Source of the DNA: Candidatus Fusobacterium pullicola
GTDB lineage: Bacteria; Fusobacteriota; Fusobacteriia; Fusobacteriales; Fusobacteriaceae
Reading direction: 5' to 3'
Assembly: GCA_018883725.1 (NCBI GenBank)
Contig: JAHLFN010000072.1
Span: forward strand, 1 to 33,802
Length of the DNA stretch: 33,802 bases
In this document: positions 33,680 through 33,802 of the stretch, in pieces
Layout: each line of letters opens with the position of its first letter
Numbering within the stretch: position 1 is the first letter of the stretch
Notes under the pieces: generated by a model
What the model saw: the letters and a program-made list of their open reading frames with translations, nothing else
Database searches by the model: none
What the model was told of the DNA's origin: nothing
Made by a program: the position numbers and the translations under genes

Positions 33680-33797
33680 GCTTGGCAAGTTCCTATCCTC
33701 CCAGGAGGCTTCCCTCCAAGTACTTTCAGCGTTTACGGGCTTAACTTCCAGGTTCGGAATGTATCTGGGTGTACCCCCGTAGCTATTCTCACCAAGC
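33680..33797 (-). rRNA. rrf: 5S ribosomal RNA
   Basis: A 118-base gene with complementary ends GCTTGG and CCAAGC (helix I). The conserved CCGAAC, AAGTTAAGC and GGTACACCC-type loop A/B segments are present on the minus strand. It is the last gene of an rRNA operon whose 23S and 16S genes should lie to the right of the window. Exact ends may differ by one or two bases. Confidence 0.97.
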
Positions 33798-33802
33798 TAT
33801 AT

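Noticed and set aside
33593..33688. N-terminal extension of the YczE/YitT-type protein to 33688
   Set aside because: It would overlap the 3' end of the 5S rRNA gene and cross a consensus promoter; ATG 33592 has its own GGAGAGG.
1..33802. Mobile element, prophage, CRISPR array, toxin-antitoxin pair or defence island
   Set aside because: No transposase, integrase, phage, cas or toxin-like protein, and no regularly spaced repeat array was seen on either strand.

Overview
The window is AT-rich, densely coded chromosomal DNA with few signs of recent transfer: no insertion sequence, integrase, phage gene, CRISPR array or tRNA was seen. Gene content, very low GC, strong AGGAGG-type ribosome binding sites and an outer-membrane-type DUF374 acyltransferase suggest a Fusobacterium-like anaerobe. 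That placement is an inference from protein content, not from an alignment. Most genes lie on the minus strand. The right edge carries the 5S rRNA gene that ends a minus-strand rRNA operon.

Layout. 1-1.1 kb: an MBL-fold hydrolase (+) facing a terminator. 1.1-6.1 kb (-): a Na/Pi cotransporter with a PhoU-like tail, a class V aminotransferase and an S9 peptidase. 6.2-8.3 kb (+): proB-proA. 8.4-12.8 kb (-): an EamA permease, then the transcription unit DUF374 acyltransferase - metG - galU. 12.9-15.3 kb: a MarR-type regulator divergent from a glucose/maltose-type PTS IICB, with two matching palindromic operators between them. 15.4-18.5 kb (-): malic enzyme, then mnmA and birA. 18.6-20.8 kb (-): a PTS IIA-CBS protein followed by an NhaD/ArsB-type transporter. 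21-29.7 kb (-): a tight run of two half-size chromate transporters, coaE, a U32 (RlhA-like) protein, pgpA, cinA, an XRE-cupin regulator and an 834-residue protein that fuses a FakA-like DAK2 kinase to a FakB-like DegV domain. 29.8-32 kb: a MerR/BmrR-type regulator divergent from a MATE efflux gene that is broken by one in-frame TGA. 32-33.6 kb: a Cof-type HAD phosphatase facing a YczE/YitT-type membrane protein. 33.68-33.80 kb: 5S rRNA.

How the genes work together. The long minus-strand run combines CoA synthesis (CoaE), phosphatidylglycerol synthesis (PgpA) and exogenous fatty-acid activation (the FakA-FakB fusion), with a probable local regulator (XRE-cupin) just before the fusion gene. The PTS IICB has no IIA domain, and the orphan IIA-CBS protein is of the fructose/Ntr type, so it is more likely a regulator of its transporter neighbour than the missing IIA. 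Two regulator/transporter pairs (MarR/PTS and MerR/MATE) have readable promoters and operator-like repeats. Several start codons were moved to the codon correctly spaced from the Shine-Dalgarno sequence; each is noted at its gene. The most notable items are the FakA-FakB fusion, the interrupted MATE gene with an 18-nt repeated element around its start, the paired MarR operators, the IIA-CBS/NhaD pairing and a phased A-tract array upstream of the Na/Pi promoter. No wholly new defence or mobile system was found.
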